Shown: positions 42,796 to 51,070, numbered from the stretch's first letter. The stretch is DNA of 64,000 nucleotides from Bacillus sp. SORGH_AS_0510 (GCF_030818775.1 NZ_JAUTAU010000001.1:2174001-2238000); one strand, 5' to 3'. The notes: a model not told the origin generated them from the letters alone. Translations and numbers: made by a program.

Positions 42796-44271
42796 ATGTC
42801 AATATCAGCTATTTACTTGCGCTTATCAAGAAATGAGGAACAATTAGATATTGAGGAAATATTAACAAATCATCGAAATACTTTAAAAAGAATTGCGAAT
42901 CAACATAATTTAACATACGACATTTATCAAGAGATCTCTAGTGGGGTGAATACGGAAAGGCCACAATTGAATCTTCTATTGAGCAAGCTAGACGAATATG
43001 ATTATTTACTGGTAATGGACATTGACCGTATTTCTCGAGATAATGCATACGCTGAACAAATCAAAGCGTTACTGATTGCTCATGATATTAAAATTTTAAC
43101 ACCTCAGGGTACCATTGATTTAACACAAGAAAGTAATGAAATGCTTTTCTCATTTCATGCAATGTTGGCTAATTTTGAATATAAACAAATCCGTAAACGT
43201 TTAGCTAGAGGTCGATTAGCATCTGCAGAGCAAGGTAAATGGGTGATGAGTAATAAAGCACCTTTAGGATATGAAAAGGATAAGAATCAAAAGTTAGTGG
43301 TTGTTGAAAAGGAAGCAAAAATAATAAGACATATTTTCGAAAAAACATTAGAAAGATGTAGTGCAAATGAAATAGCTAAACAATTAGATACGCTGGGGTG
43401 GAGGAGTAGGAACGGTAAAGTAATAACCACTTCTCATATTTCTTCCGCGCGAAAAAATGTTGTTTATTATGGAGTAGTAAAAGCTTGCAGGAGAGTTAAT
43501 GGAAAAGTAGTTGATGAGGTATTCGTCGAAAAAGCACATGAACCTATAGTTAGTAAACAAACTTTTTTGGAAGTTCAACAAATATTAAAGGAAAGCAATA
43601 AAGGCAGTTATTTTAATAAAAAGAAAGCAACAAGAAGACTTCAAAACCTACTGTATTGTAATTGCTGCGGAAGAAAACGATATATTCAAATGGATGGTAG
43701 TGGGACAGATTTTATTAAGTCTTGTTCATATAAGATTAGTAATAATACCTGCAAAGATAGGGGCCACAAGTATCTGCCTGTAGAATTATATGTATTACAA
43801 AAAGTAAAGGAGAGAAAGATAGATTTTGAAGATGCATTAGACAAATTGAAAGACCTTGACACCCAAGTTGAGGTAAAAAAATTTATTGTTGAAAGGAAAT
43901 CTCTTGAGAAACAATTAGAAAAGTTTATTAATAGACAAAAAAATTTGAAAATTATGAGAATGGACAATGAAATTTCTAAAACCGAATATTTGGAATTGAG
44001 CGAGGTTAACGATGAGAAAATAAAACAGATAAAGCAGCAAATAGAAATAATAAATATCCAATTGGAAAATAATGGTAATAGTAACGAAGACCGACATCGT
44101 TTTGAACAAAGCATTGAAACCTTAAATAAGATTGGATTACTTGAACCTGAAGAATGTAATACTTTCCTTAAAACATTTATAAAAAAAATATGGTTCTCAT
44201 CCAATACCATAACAGATCATAATACAAAAAAAGAAGTTTCTGAAATTACAATTGAAATTGAATGGCTTTAA
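42796..44271 (+). CDS. Large serine recombinase (integrase/excisionase)
   Basis: A 491-residue site-specific recombinase. The N-terminal resolvase domain has the catalytic serine in IYLRLSRNEEQ and arginines in DIDRISRD. The central recombinase domain spans about residues 150-270. A zinc ribbon begins YCNCCGRKRY with later cysteines, and a long coiled coil lies near residues 345-425, as in SPbeta, skin and phage integrases. It begins only 72 bases inside the element, in the same direction as yodN and just after the truncated yodN stop, so it may be transcribed from the yodN promoter. The ribosome site AAAGGAG is about 14 bases from the ATG, with a small CGATA/TATCG hairpin between them. Confidence 0.93.
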   Translation: MSISAIYLRLSRNEEQLDIEEILTNHRNTLKRIANQHNLTYDIYQEISSGVNTERPQLNLLLSKLDEYDYLLVMDIDRISRDNAYAEQIKALLIAHDIKILTPQGTIDLTQESNEMLFSFHAMLANFEYKQIRKRLARGRLASAEQGKWVMSNKAPLGYEKDKNQKLVVVEKEAKIIRHIFEKTLERCSANEIAKQLDTLGWRSRNGKVITTSHISSARKNVVYYGVVKACRRVNGKVVDEVFVEKAHEPIVSKQTFLEVQQILKESNKGSYFNKKKATRRLQNLLYCNCCGRKRYIQMDGSGTDFIKSCSYKISNNTCKDRGHKYLPVELYVLQKVKERKIDFEDALDKLKDLDTQVEVKKFIVERKSLEKQLEKFINRQKNLKIMRMDNEISKTEYLELSEVNDEKIKQIKQQIEIINIQLENNGNSNEDRHRFEQSIETLNKIGLLEPEECNTFLKTFIKKIWFSSNTITDHNTKKEVSEITIEIEWL

Positions 44272-44332
44272 ATATGATTAATGTTGGGAAAATTAGATAT
44301 AAATTGTGAATCTCTGGGAGAAAGAATACGAG

Positions 44333-44363
44333 GGTCTGAACATAGGTTCAGACCTTTATTTTT
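44333..44363. terminator. Bidirectional terminator between recombinase and gerC
   Basis: GGTCTGAAC and GTTCAGACC with a short loop, then TTTATTTTTTC. It overlaps the gerC stop region. Confidence 0.88.
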
Positions 44364-45510
44364 TCTTTGATCCAATCATTCCGTAATCCTTTATAGTTAT
44401 TGATACTTCATAATTGATGGGAATTTCACTAAACTTTTCATCCCAATTACCCTTCACATTTCTCCAAACATCAGGATGTTGTATTCGCAATTGGTTGCCA
44501 AATCCCCCAACATCTACTCCGATTCCTTTTTGCATTTTTTTTGTGGAATTCTCAACTAAGCGCATTACTTCTTTCTCTACCGCATTTTCAATGTGTTTAA
44601 TAGTTTTATTCTTAAAAGCTGGTTTAAAGTGAGGATTCCAATATTCAGCGATTCTCCCTTCTGACTCAATTTTTACATCAAACGAAATTTTATCACCTGT
44701 TACATGCGGCTTAATTTTGCTTTTCATTGACTGAATCTGATAATATGTGGGTTTATCCGACTCATTTTGGAAAGCTTTTACCGCCCCGCTTTTACCTTCT
44801 CCTGTTATCCAATTTATGCCTTCAATCTCTTCCTTATTAAGAACCCCTATCATCTTGTTTGTTTTTCCTTTTATTACGGCCGCTCCATTAAAGTCAATTT
44901 CTCCCTTTTTTAAATCAATTAGCTGCAATAGGAAGCTGGTCTGAGAGTTCGATTTACCCCAAATCTTCATTAAGGAGAGGTGCCTTAATGTTCTTGTTGT
45001 AAGTTCCTGTTCTGCAATTTCTAACAATCGTAATGCAGGAATAACGCCTGCTTCCTTTGATTCGAGAGTTCGTGCAGCCTCTCCTTTAGCAATAAAAATT
45101 AAGGTACTTCCTCTTATATCGATATCCCGAAAAAACAAATCTGTTATTTCTCTAATTGGCTCTTTACGGGCAAGATCTTGCCCAATAATCACTACTTTTT
45201 CATGTGCCCCTGATATAGGCCCCTCTCTTCGTAAGGTCGTTTCCCATCCGATTGGTTCTAGTGAAATTCCTGAAGCAGAGACATTAATATAAGGTTTTTG
45301 TTGTGGTGACTTGTTACTTGAATTACCGATTGCACTTGGTATTACATATTGAAGAGTTGATCGGATTTTTCCATCCTTTGCTTTATCTACAGCTGTGCCA
45401 ACGGCGATATTTAATTCTTCAATAGGCTTGCTGCTCCAGCAACCTGACAGTAGTAAAAGTGAAAGCATGAATACAAAACATTTTTTAAGTATAGATTTAC
45501 ATTTCTTCAT
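44356..45510 (-). CDS. Spore germinant receptor C lipoprotein (element-borne)
   Basis: A 384-residue Ger(x)C family protein. Its lipobox is LLLSGC after a hydrophobic signal segment. The mature protein begins WSSKPIEELNIAVGTAVDKA and contains SASGISLEPIGWETTLRREG. It overlaps the gerB gene by 14 bases. It is the third gene of an A-B-C operon carried inside the integrated element and is only distantly similar to the chromosomal operon 1 C subunit. Confidence 0.92.
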   Translation of the reverse strand: MKKCKSILKKCFVFMLSLLLLSGCWSSKPIEELNIAVGTAVDKAKDGKIRSTLQYVIPSAIGNSSNKSPQQKPYINVSASGISLEPIGWETTLRREGPISGAHEKVVIIGQDLARKEPIREITDLFFRDIDIRGSTLIFIAKGEAARTLESKEAGVIPALRLLEIAEQELTTRTLRHLSLMKIWGKSNSQTSFLLQLIDLKKGEIDFNGAAVIKGKTNKMIGVLNKEEIEGINWITGEGKSGAVKAFQNESDKPTYYQIQSMKSKIKPHVTGDKISFDVKIESEGRIAEYWNPHFKPAFKNKTIKHIENAVEKEVMRLVENSTKKMQKGIGVDVGGFGNQLRIQHPDVWRNVKGNWDEKFSEIPINYEVSITIKDYGMIGSKKK

Positions 45511-46597
45511 ATATTGCTTCCTTCACCTTTGAAATAATGAAAAGGACCAACGGCATAATAAAAAATAAATAAAAGGCGAAATTACCAATCATATCTGCCA
45601 TCTTAAATACCTCATTTATATTTTTTGGTATCATTGAAACTAAATAAATGAGCGGTATTAAACTGTAAATAAATGCGGGAGTACTTTTTGAAAAAATCTG
45701 CTGTAATCCAAGATTAGCAATAAATAATGCAATAACATTCGTTGCGAATATTTGCATAATCCAAATGACAAGAATGAGGGAATCGAACCGTTCAACTAAA
45801 AGACCTTTGATTTCAAAGCTTCGAATAAATGTAAGTACTGGCCATGTTTGTGACACCACTGCGTCTATTGAAAGGGAGCCAATTACGATTACCACTATAA
45901 TGGTATAAAAGATAAAGGGTATTCCAACTCCAAATAATGGAACTTTTATAACCTTGTTTTTTTCATTCATAAACATATAAATGAAGAGGAGTATTTCGAA
46001 GCCTGCAAAGGAAAGGGAGGAGGTGGTTAACCCCTTTAGGACGGGCATAACCCCCGATCCTAACAACGGACGTAAGTTATCAACCTCAAATAATTCGATG
46101 CCTAAAAACATAACCAAAAGGAAAAAAAGAACGGTAATTGGAAAAATAATTTCTAATAACCGAGCAATGGCATTTACCCCGCCATGAACTAAGTATAGTC
46201 CAATCCACATAAATGGCATTATAATAGCCCATGTTGGAGTTCCCTGAAGTAAGAATAATCGTGTAGTTTCTGCCATTGTTCGAACCTCATATGCAGATAA
46301 CGCAATATAATAGCAGATAACTGTTAAACTTAGCAGCGATCCTATCCATTTCCCAAGAAGTTTTTGGTTAAATTGATAGAAGGTTTCGTTCGGGTATCTT
46401 TGGCATAGTTTTAATATTATTACGGCTAAAAGAGTAATTATTAATCCACTAACAATTACTGTGATCCAGGAATCGGGGGTTTTGATTTTCTCTGTCGTGG
46501 TTCTGGGAAGTGTTAAAATCCCGGCACCGAGAATAAAATTTGAGATAAACATTACTGCTTGATGGGCAGTTATTCGATCTAAAGGACTGGAAGTCAT
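45497..46597 (-). CDS. Spore germinant receptor B subunit (element-borne)
   Basis: A 366-residue membrane protein of the GerAB family with about ten hydrophobic segments. The N-terminal helix contains ITAHQAVMFISNFILGAGIL, and GVNAIARLLEIIFPITVLFF is conserved. It lies 23 bases after gerA and overlaps gerC. It is probably the ligand-binding permease-like subunit, and its specificity cannot be inferred. Confidence 0.92.
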   Translation of the reverse strand: MTSSPLDRITAHQAVMFISNFILGAGILTLPRTTTEKIKTPDSWITVIVSGLIITLLAVIILKLCQRYPNETFYQFNQKLLGKWIGSLLSLTVICYYIALSAYEVRTMAETTRLFLLQGTPTWAIIMPFMWIGLYLVHGGVNAIARLLEIIFPITVLFFLLVMFLGIELFEVDNLRPLLGSGVMPVLKGLTTSSLSFAGFEILLFIYMFMNEKNKVIKVPLFGVGIPFIFYTIIVVIVIGSLSIDAVVSQTWPVLTFIRSFEIKGLLVERFDSLILVIWIMQIFATNVIALFIANLGLQQIFSKSTPAFIYSLIPLIYLVSMIPKNINEVFKMADMIGNFAFYLFFIMPLVLFIISKVKEAIYEEM

Positions 46598-46620
46598 AAT
46601 AAGTCACTACTTTCCAAGCG

Positions 46621-48186
46621 TTATCGTTTTCTTACTGAATCTCTTGGATGCAACAGTTTTGGACGCCGTTTCATCAGGAATAGGGGGAGCCGTACCATGA
46701 AGTCCTTCCAATCAATCATTCGAAATGATACGGCAGGACTAACATAGGGAATCCCAAAACTTTTAAGCCTGACCAAATGGCTGCATAGCAATAGGAAGAA
46801 CAGAACGACTCCGTATAATCCAAAAACACTAGCAAATAGCATTGAGGCAAAACGAAGCATTCTTAGGGCTATCCCTACATTATATTGAGGAAGCGTGAAT
46901 GAGGAAATGGCCGTGACTGCAACTACGATGACCATGATAGGACTAACTATTCCTGCTTGGACTGCTGCTTCTCCAATGATTAACCCCCCCACGATCCCTA
47001 GTGATTGTCCAATTGGTTTTGGTAAACGAAGTCCGGCTTCTCTTAATACTTCTATGGAAACTTCCATTATGAGAGCCTCAATTAGAGGGGGGAAAGGAAC
47101 TCCCTCTCTGCTACCTGAAATTGAAAAAACCAACTTGGTTGGAATTAATCCCGGATGAAAGGAAATAAAAGCAATATATAAAGAAGGAACAAATAAAGCA
47201 ATAAATGCTGCAAAATAACGTAATATACGAATTAATGTCGCAGCCATCCATCTTTCGTAATAGTCTTCAGGCGACTGCAACAACATATGGAAGGTAACAG
47301 GAACAATTAACGCAAATGGTGAGCCGTCTAAAAGTAAAGCAATCCTTCCTTCCATCAAAGCACTCATAACACGATCAAGTCGTTCTGTACTTTGTACTTG
47401 TGGGAATGGACTTAAAAAATTATCTTCGATTAGTTGTTCAATATAACTTGAGTCATGTACATCATCAATTTTTATTTTATTAATCCGTTGCGTAACCTCT
47501 TGTAATAATTGAGGATCCACAATATCTTTCATATAGGTAATGACAAGTTCTTTTTTTGATCTCTCACCTACCTGAAAGCTTAATATAGATAAGTTTTGAT
47601 CTTTGCCATATCGCCTTAAAAGAGCTGTATTATCCTTTAAATTTTCTATAAAACCTACCCTAGGTCCACGTACCAAAGGCTCAGTAGGAGGCTCTTCAAT
47701 ATTTCTTGTTTTAGCTTTAGCAGCCCCAACCAGGAAAACGTCTTCTAGACCATCGACCAAAATCGCAATTGACCCAAACATTACTCCAGAGGTAATGTCT
47801 TTAAGAGTACGAACTTCATTTAAGTCGCATACAGAAAGAGCATGATTTTTTATATACTCTTTTAAGGTGTTTTCTTTTAGTGAATGCTCCGTTTCTTTTG
47901 GTGAAGCTGACATGAAATCAACCAAAATATGATTATTTATTACATCCGTATCTGCAAACCCATCTATAAAAATAATGGCGATGCGAATTCCTGAATTACT
48001 CATTTGAAACTCACGAAATTTCACATCTGAATTATGCCCAATCTCTTTGCGAATTAGAATCAAATTTGTCGTAAGATTACCGGTCATTTCCATTTTAAGT
48101 TCATTTATTGGTTGTTTATTTTCTTTGCCTTTTTTTTCAGATTCTTCAATATTCATTTGAGTTTTGTCTAGCTGCTTATGTCTCAC
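46621..48186 (-). CDS. Spore germinant receptor A subunit (element-borne)
   Basis: A 521-residue GerA-family A subunit. It has a hydrophilic N-terminal half with FIDGFADTDVINNHIL and GPRVGFIENLKDNTALLRRY, then membrane segments with VPFPPLIEALIMEVSIEVLREAG and PIGQSLGIVGGLIIGEA. The first ~40 residues are extra, charged and Lys/Glu-rich. The start codon is GTG at 48186, six bases after the stop of a small membrane ORF, which implies coupled translation. It belongs to the element inserted in yodN. Confidence 0.93.
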   Translation of the reverse strand: MRHKQLDKTQMNIEESEKKGKENKQPINELKMEMTGNLTTNLILIRKEIGHNSDVKFREFQMSNSGIRIAIIFIDGFADTDVINNHILVDFMSASPKETEHSLKENTLKEYIKNHALSVCDLNEVRTLKDITSGVMFGSIAILVDGLEDVFLVGAAKAKTRNIEEPPTEPLVRGPRVGFIENLKDNTALLRRYGKDQNLSILSFQVGERSKKELVITYMKDIVDPQLLQEVTQRINKIKIDDVHDSSYIEQLIEDNFLSPFPQVQSTERLDRVMSALMEGRIALLLDGSPFALIVPVTFHMLLQSPEDYYERWMAATLIRILRYFAAFIALFVPSLYIAFISFHPGLIPTKLVFSISGSREGVPFPPLIEALIMEVSIEVLREAGLRLPKPIGQSLGIVGGLIIGEAAVQAGIVSPIMVIVVAVTAISSFTLPQYNVGIALRMLRFASMLFASVFGLYGVVLFFLLLCSHLVRLKSFGIPYVSPAVSFRMIDWKDFMVRLPLFLMKRRPKLLHPRDSVRKR

Positions 48187-48192
48187 TATTCA

Positions 48193-48318
48193 TCACTCTT
48201 TCTCTAATGAATTTATCCATTTAAAAAATTTTAAAAATCCAACCGGAACTAAAAATGTAATAAATGCTTGTACGAAAACGCTATATTCAGGTATTAGAGA
48301 AAGAATATTCTTGAACAT
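48193..48318 (-). CDS. Small membrane protein upstream of element gerA
   Basis: A 41-residue protein (starts FKNILSLIPEYSVFVQAFIT) with one hydrophobic stretch of about 18 residues and a charged C-terminus. A strong ribosome site (AGGAGAGG) precedes the ATG, and it ends six bases before gerA. Small D-type proteins are known with some germinant-receptor operons, usually around 70-80 residues with two helices. This one is shorter, so the analogy is tentative. It is too short for most gene finders. Confidence 0.6.
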   Translation of the reverse strand: MFKNILSLIPEYSVFVQAFITFLVPVGFLKFFKWINSLEKE

Positions 48319-48545
48319 TAGACCTCTCCTATACATCCTCTGATGATCTTTTTTAGTAAGATTCAGATTACATTGATTGTATTATTTACTTTTTAATTTA
48401 AAATTAACCGATTATTGGAAGCGTTTTGGAATAATTATCTCTTTTATTAAATGGAATATTGTCAATAACCACTAATCAAAAATTTATAACAGACAAGATA
48501 CCAAATATTCACTAAAAGCATATTTTACTATGAGGTGATTTCATC

Positions 48546-48659
48546 ATGAAGGTGAAATATGCAGAAAGAGGAACTTTTGACGCGGAAAAAGCGGCTAGAG
48601 GGCTTATTCAATTGACAAATAAAGTTAAAAAACAAGATGATCAAAAAAAAAGAAATTGA
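48546..48659 (+). CDS. 37-residue basic protein at the element's right end
   Basis: Reads KVKYAERGTFDAEKAARGL followed by a lysine-rich tail. The ATG follows GAGGTG at good spacing, and a strong terminator at 48672-48705 closes the unit. It is about 95 bases inside the right boundary. A small basic protein beside an att site fits a recombination directionality factor (compare SprB of SPbeta, which is longer), but no homology is recognised. Confidence 0.55.
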   Translation: MKVKYAERGTFDAEKAARGLIQLTNKVKKQDDQKKRN

Positions 48660-48671
48660 TAACGTTATCTA

Positions 48672-48705
48672 AGCACATGTACCTATAAAGGTATATGTGC
48701 TTTTT
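48672..48705 (+). terminator. Intrinsic terminator at the element's right end
   Basis: AGCACAT-GTACC and GGTAT-ATGTGCT arms with TTTTTC. It would stop transcription before the yodN 3' part. Confidence 0.88.
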
Positions 48706-48728
48706 CTATCTAACAACAAAGGATTATG

Positions 48729-48757
48729 TATCCAGTAAATTTAGAAGAATAATAGAT
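48729..48757 (+). other. attR left arm (element side) with core AGAT
   Basis: Read in reverse complement from the core, it begins ATTATTCTTCTAAATTTACT and matches the arm at 42725 at 19 of 25 positions. Confidence 0.75.
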
Positions 48758-49369
48758 GTTAAATGGCTAGATGGGAAATATGTTTATGAAGTGAATAAGA
48801 GTGATGGTTTATTTCTGGAATCTGCCTTACAAATGCTCTCAGAATACGATGGAACTGTCGTTGAACAAGAGCAAATTGATATTGAATATAAGTTTTTTTT
48901 CGGTGATTTGGTTCAAGTAAGTGGTTATGGTTCCGATTTATTTAAAATAGTGGGTTTTAGGACAGAAATTTGGCGTTATAAAGAAGATGCTTGGGAAGAT
49001 GTCATTTACGAGCTATCGAGAGTAAGTGATGGGGAATGGCTGGAGGCAGGCGAAGAGGAACTTACACTTGTGGCAGACGCTGAAAGTGCGGACACATTTA
49101 TACAAAAGCTAGGACTCTTATACTTAGTTAATAAACAGGATCAAACTGTGAAAAATCCAAACGTACAGAAAATAATAAGAAAAGCAGAGTTTGAGGAAAT
49201 CGAACGAAAAAAAGAAAAGAAAGAACTCATTGATAATCTCTTGGATATCTTTAATGATTACAGAATATTATACGAATTATTTCATGACCAAGAATACTAC
49301 CAAGTCATGAGGGTTATTCTTAGAAAATTAGAGAGTCTTGTTAATAACGATGGAAAAAGTCCTGTTTAA
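48755..49369 (+). pseudogene. yodN: 3' part of yodN, interrupted by the integrated element
   Basis: The open frame reads on from GAT at 48755 as VKWLDGKYVYEVNKSDGLFL for 204 residues to the natural stop. The region contains GDLVQVSGYGSDLFKIVGFR and a Glu/Lys-rich helical C-terminus. An in-frame ATG at 48695 lies inside the element's terminator and lacks a ribosome site, so this part is unlikely to be translated alone. It lies between the element and yozD, which matches the B. subtilis order yozE-yodN-yozD. Confidence 0.82.
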
Positions 49370-49372
49370 AAA

Positions 49373-49540
49373 CTACAATCTTGCCATTTCAAATAATAAA
49401 TACAAAACAAAAGGGATCCCAGTCCATTTAATCAGATTAAACATCGTTTCTACTATTTTCTCGAATAACTGGAGGGTAAAACCATCCTCCTGATTAACAT
49501 CTTCAACCCATGCCTCTAATTTCACTTGTAATTTAGGCAT
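49373..49540 (-). CDS. Small membrane-associated protein, function unknown
   Basis: A 55-residue protein. A hydrophilic N-terminal half (PKLQVKLEAWVEDVNQEDG) is followed by an amphipathic to hydrophobic segment (IPFVLYLLFEMARL). The ribosome site GAGGTGAG precedes the ATG. It lies on the strand opposite yodN with convergent ends and no terminator of its own. It is not assigned to a known family. Confidence 0.5.
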   Translation of the reverse strand: MPKLQVKLEAWVEDVNQEDGFTLQLFEKIVETMFNLIKWTGIPFVLYLLFEMARL

Positions 49541-49726
49541 TGTCTCACCTCATCGCGTTCTTTTTACTCATCCTATGCTTGTCCAATTGAAAAAAGACTT
49601 GTTTTTTTATATGAAATTATTAAACAGATTTTTATATGAAAAAATGAATCAAAGATATGTCACTCTAAAGTAAATAGCATGAAAAGGCCATGTACATCAT
49701 ACATTCTGTAAAAAGGGGGCGATGCT

Positions 49727-49900
49727 ATGAGAGAAATTGAAGTGTTTATTGATACTGAAGAAATTGCCGAATTTTTCTTTCATGAGCTTGTTAAAAGGGG
49801 ATACGTTCCTAGTGAAGAGGAATTAGAGGAATTAGCCGATATTACTTTCGAATATTTAATTGAAAAAAGTATTATCGATGAGGAAGTACAGGATGACTAG
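49727..49900 (+). CDS. yozD: YozD family small acidic protein
   Basis: A 57-residue acidic protein: REIEVFIDTEEIAEFFFHEL, then KRGYVPSEEELEELADITFEYL. Length, motif and position beside yodN match YozD of B. subtilis. The ATG follows AAAGGGGG. Upstream lies CATACATT (49698-49705), which fits a sigma-E -10 element, although the -35 is only ATG. Function is unknown. Confidence 0.82.
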   Translation: MREIEVFIDTEEIAEFFFHELVKRGYVPSEEELEELADITFEYLIEKSIIDEEVQDD

Positions 49901-49955
49901 TAAAACAGTTGAGGAAGAAGAGACATGCTTCTCCCTTTAAAATAAATAAAGACGA

Positions 49956-49989
49956 AAGCCGAGCATTTGGTGCTCGCTTTTTGTTTTTT
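49956..49989 (+). terminator. Intrinsic terminator after yozD
   Basis: AAAG-CGAGCA and TGCTCG-CTTT arms with one bulge, then TTTTGTTTTTT. Confidence 0.8.
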
Positions 49990-50010
49990 CAGGTTCTTTG
50001 GGAAAATTTC

Positions 50011-50061
50011 TGTAAGGATGAAACCTTACAATTGCTTCTTCGTATTAATGAGTACGAAGAA
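50011..50061 (+). other. Two tandem hairpins in the leader of the 57-residue gene
   Basis: TGTAAGG and CCTTACA (about 50011-50030), then TTCTTCGTA (50036-50044) and TACGAAGAA (50053-50061). The second abuts the ribosome site AAGGAGGAGG at 50062. Confidence 0.6.
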
Positions 50062-50076
50062 AAGGAGGAGGATTTC

Positions 50077-50250
50077 ATGTTAAAGAAAATCCTTAAGTCA
50101 ATCTTAAAAAGTCAAATGACTCATAAATATGGTTCTTCAAGTGACGCGTGGAAGAAGCATAAGCATCATAAGCACAGTCACTTAGGACATCATCACTATA
50201 AAAAGAAATATAAAAGCAGAAGTTCTTTTTCTAGTTTCTTTAGCAGCTAA
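50077..50250 (+). CDS. Small His/Lys/Ser-rich basic protein
   Basis: A 57-residue, strongly basic protein. A helical N-terminus (KKILKSILKSQMTHKYG) is followed by a His/Lys block (KKHKHHKHSHLGHHHYKKKY) and a Ser/Phe tail (RSSFSSFFSS). The ATG at 50077 follows AAGGAGGAGG. A longer in-frame reading from 49909 would cross a terminator and is rejected. It lies 14 bases before a protein kinase gene. The composition resembles spore-coat proteins. A kinase-substrate relation is only a suggestion. Confidence 0.65.
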   Translation: MLKKILKSILKSQMTHKYGSSSDAWKKHKHHKHSHLGHHHYKKKYKSRSSFSSFFSS

Positions 50251-50264
50251 CAAGGTATGCAAAT

Positions 50265-51059
50265 ATGCTTAAGAAAATTACATTACTTATCTCCAATCTA
50301 ATTGAGAAGCCTATACCAACTGATAAGGTTATTGCTGAACGGTATAAGGTAATGGAGTATCTTGGTAGAGGAAGTTACGGACACAGTTATTTAGTTTTTG
50401 ATCTTTTAAGTAAGCAAAGGAAAGTGTTAAAATCCCTTCGTTTTCATAAAAGAATCACCAAATCTGGACGGATTGGATTTGCATTAGAACAAAAATTATT
50501 ACTTTCAATTAATCATCCAGGGTTTCCTAAATATTATGAGGAAGGGTCATTTAATAAAATTCCCTATTATACAATGGAATATATCAATGGACAAAATTTT
50601 GAACAAATTATATTTCAAGAGGGTAAAAAAATTTCTGAAAAAGAAGTTTTTAAAATAGCAGAAGAATTATTACATTCTATTGAATTTTTACACTGTCAAA
50701 ATATTATTCATAGGGATATACGTATACCTAATGTTATTTATGATGGGACTAATATTCGTCTCATTGATTTAGGATTGGGGAGATATCTCAATAAGAAAAA
50801 TATAGATGAAATAAGAGGTCCAGACTTAAGAAAGGAAATTACCTATCAAGCCGATTTTTACGGACTGGGACATTTTCTTTTGTTTCTCCTCTATTCAAAC
50901 TTTTCATTCGATGATTACATGGAAGAAAAAAGCTGGGAAGAAGAACTGGAAATATCAACGGAAGCAAAGAAAATCATTAAAAGGCTCTTACAGATTGAAC
51001 CTGCATATAATCATTGCGCTGAAATAAGAGCTGATATAAAAAAATTACACTTCAATTAG
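50265..51059 (+). CDS. Ser/Thr protein kinase-like protein
   Basis: A 264-residue Hanks-type kinase domain without a membrane segment. The ATP loop is LGRGSYGHSY, a conserved lysine lies in RKVLKSLRF, the catalytic loop is IIHRDIRIPNV (HRD with Arg replacing the usual Lys two residues on), and the metal motif is LIDLGLGRYL (DLG for DFG). The activation segment and APE motif are reduced. It sits between the His/Lys-rich gene and spo0M, 12 bases before the latter, so the three may be co-expressed. The target is unknown. Confidence 0.82.
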   Translation: MLKKITLLISNLIEKPIPTDKVIAERYKVMEYLGRGSYGHSYLVFDLLSKQRKVLKSLRFHKRITKSGRIGFALEQKLLLSINHPGFPKYYEEGSFNKIPYYTMEYINGQNFEQIIFQEGKKISEKEVFKIAEELLHSIEFLHCQNIIHRDIRIPNVIYDGTNIRLIDLGLGRYLNKKNIDEIRGPDLRKEITYQADFYGLGHFLLFLLYSNFSFDDYMEEKSWEEELEISTEAKKIIKRLLQIEPAYNHCAEIRADIKKLHFN

Positions 51060-51070
51060 GAGGAGAAAAC

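Larger units (their letters stand above)
42721..48757 (+). mobile_element. 6.03-kb serine-recombinase element carrying a germinant-receptor operon, inserted in yodN
   Basis: Bounded by AGAT at 42721-42724 and 48754-48757 inside the two halves of yodN. It carries a large serine recombinase, a gerA-gerB-gerC operon on the opposite strand with a small upstream membrane gene, and a 37-codon gene by the right end. Joining the element ends gives a 54-bp attP-like inverted repeat (19 of 25 arm bases match) with central GA. The attB reconstruction reads TAAC-AGAT-GTTA at its core. No phage structural, replication or transfer genes are present. Confidence 0.85.

Noticed and set aside
43686..44210. A 174-codon open frame antisense to the recombinase
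   Set aside because: Shadow of the AT-rich coiled-coil coding region. No ribosome site or family features.
48695..48754. Start of the yodN 3' part as an independent gene
   Set aside because: The ATG lies in the arm of a terminator, has no ribosome site, and the first 20 residues do not resemble YodN. The sequence before 48754 belongs to the element.
49909..50076. N-terminal extension of the His/Lys-rich small protein
   Set aside because: It crosses the yozD terminator and two hairpins. The strong ribosome site at 50062 points to the ATG at 50077.
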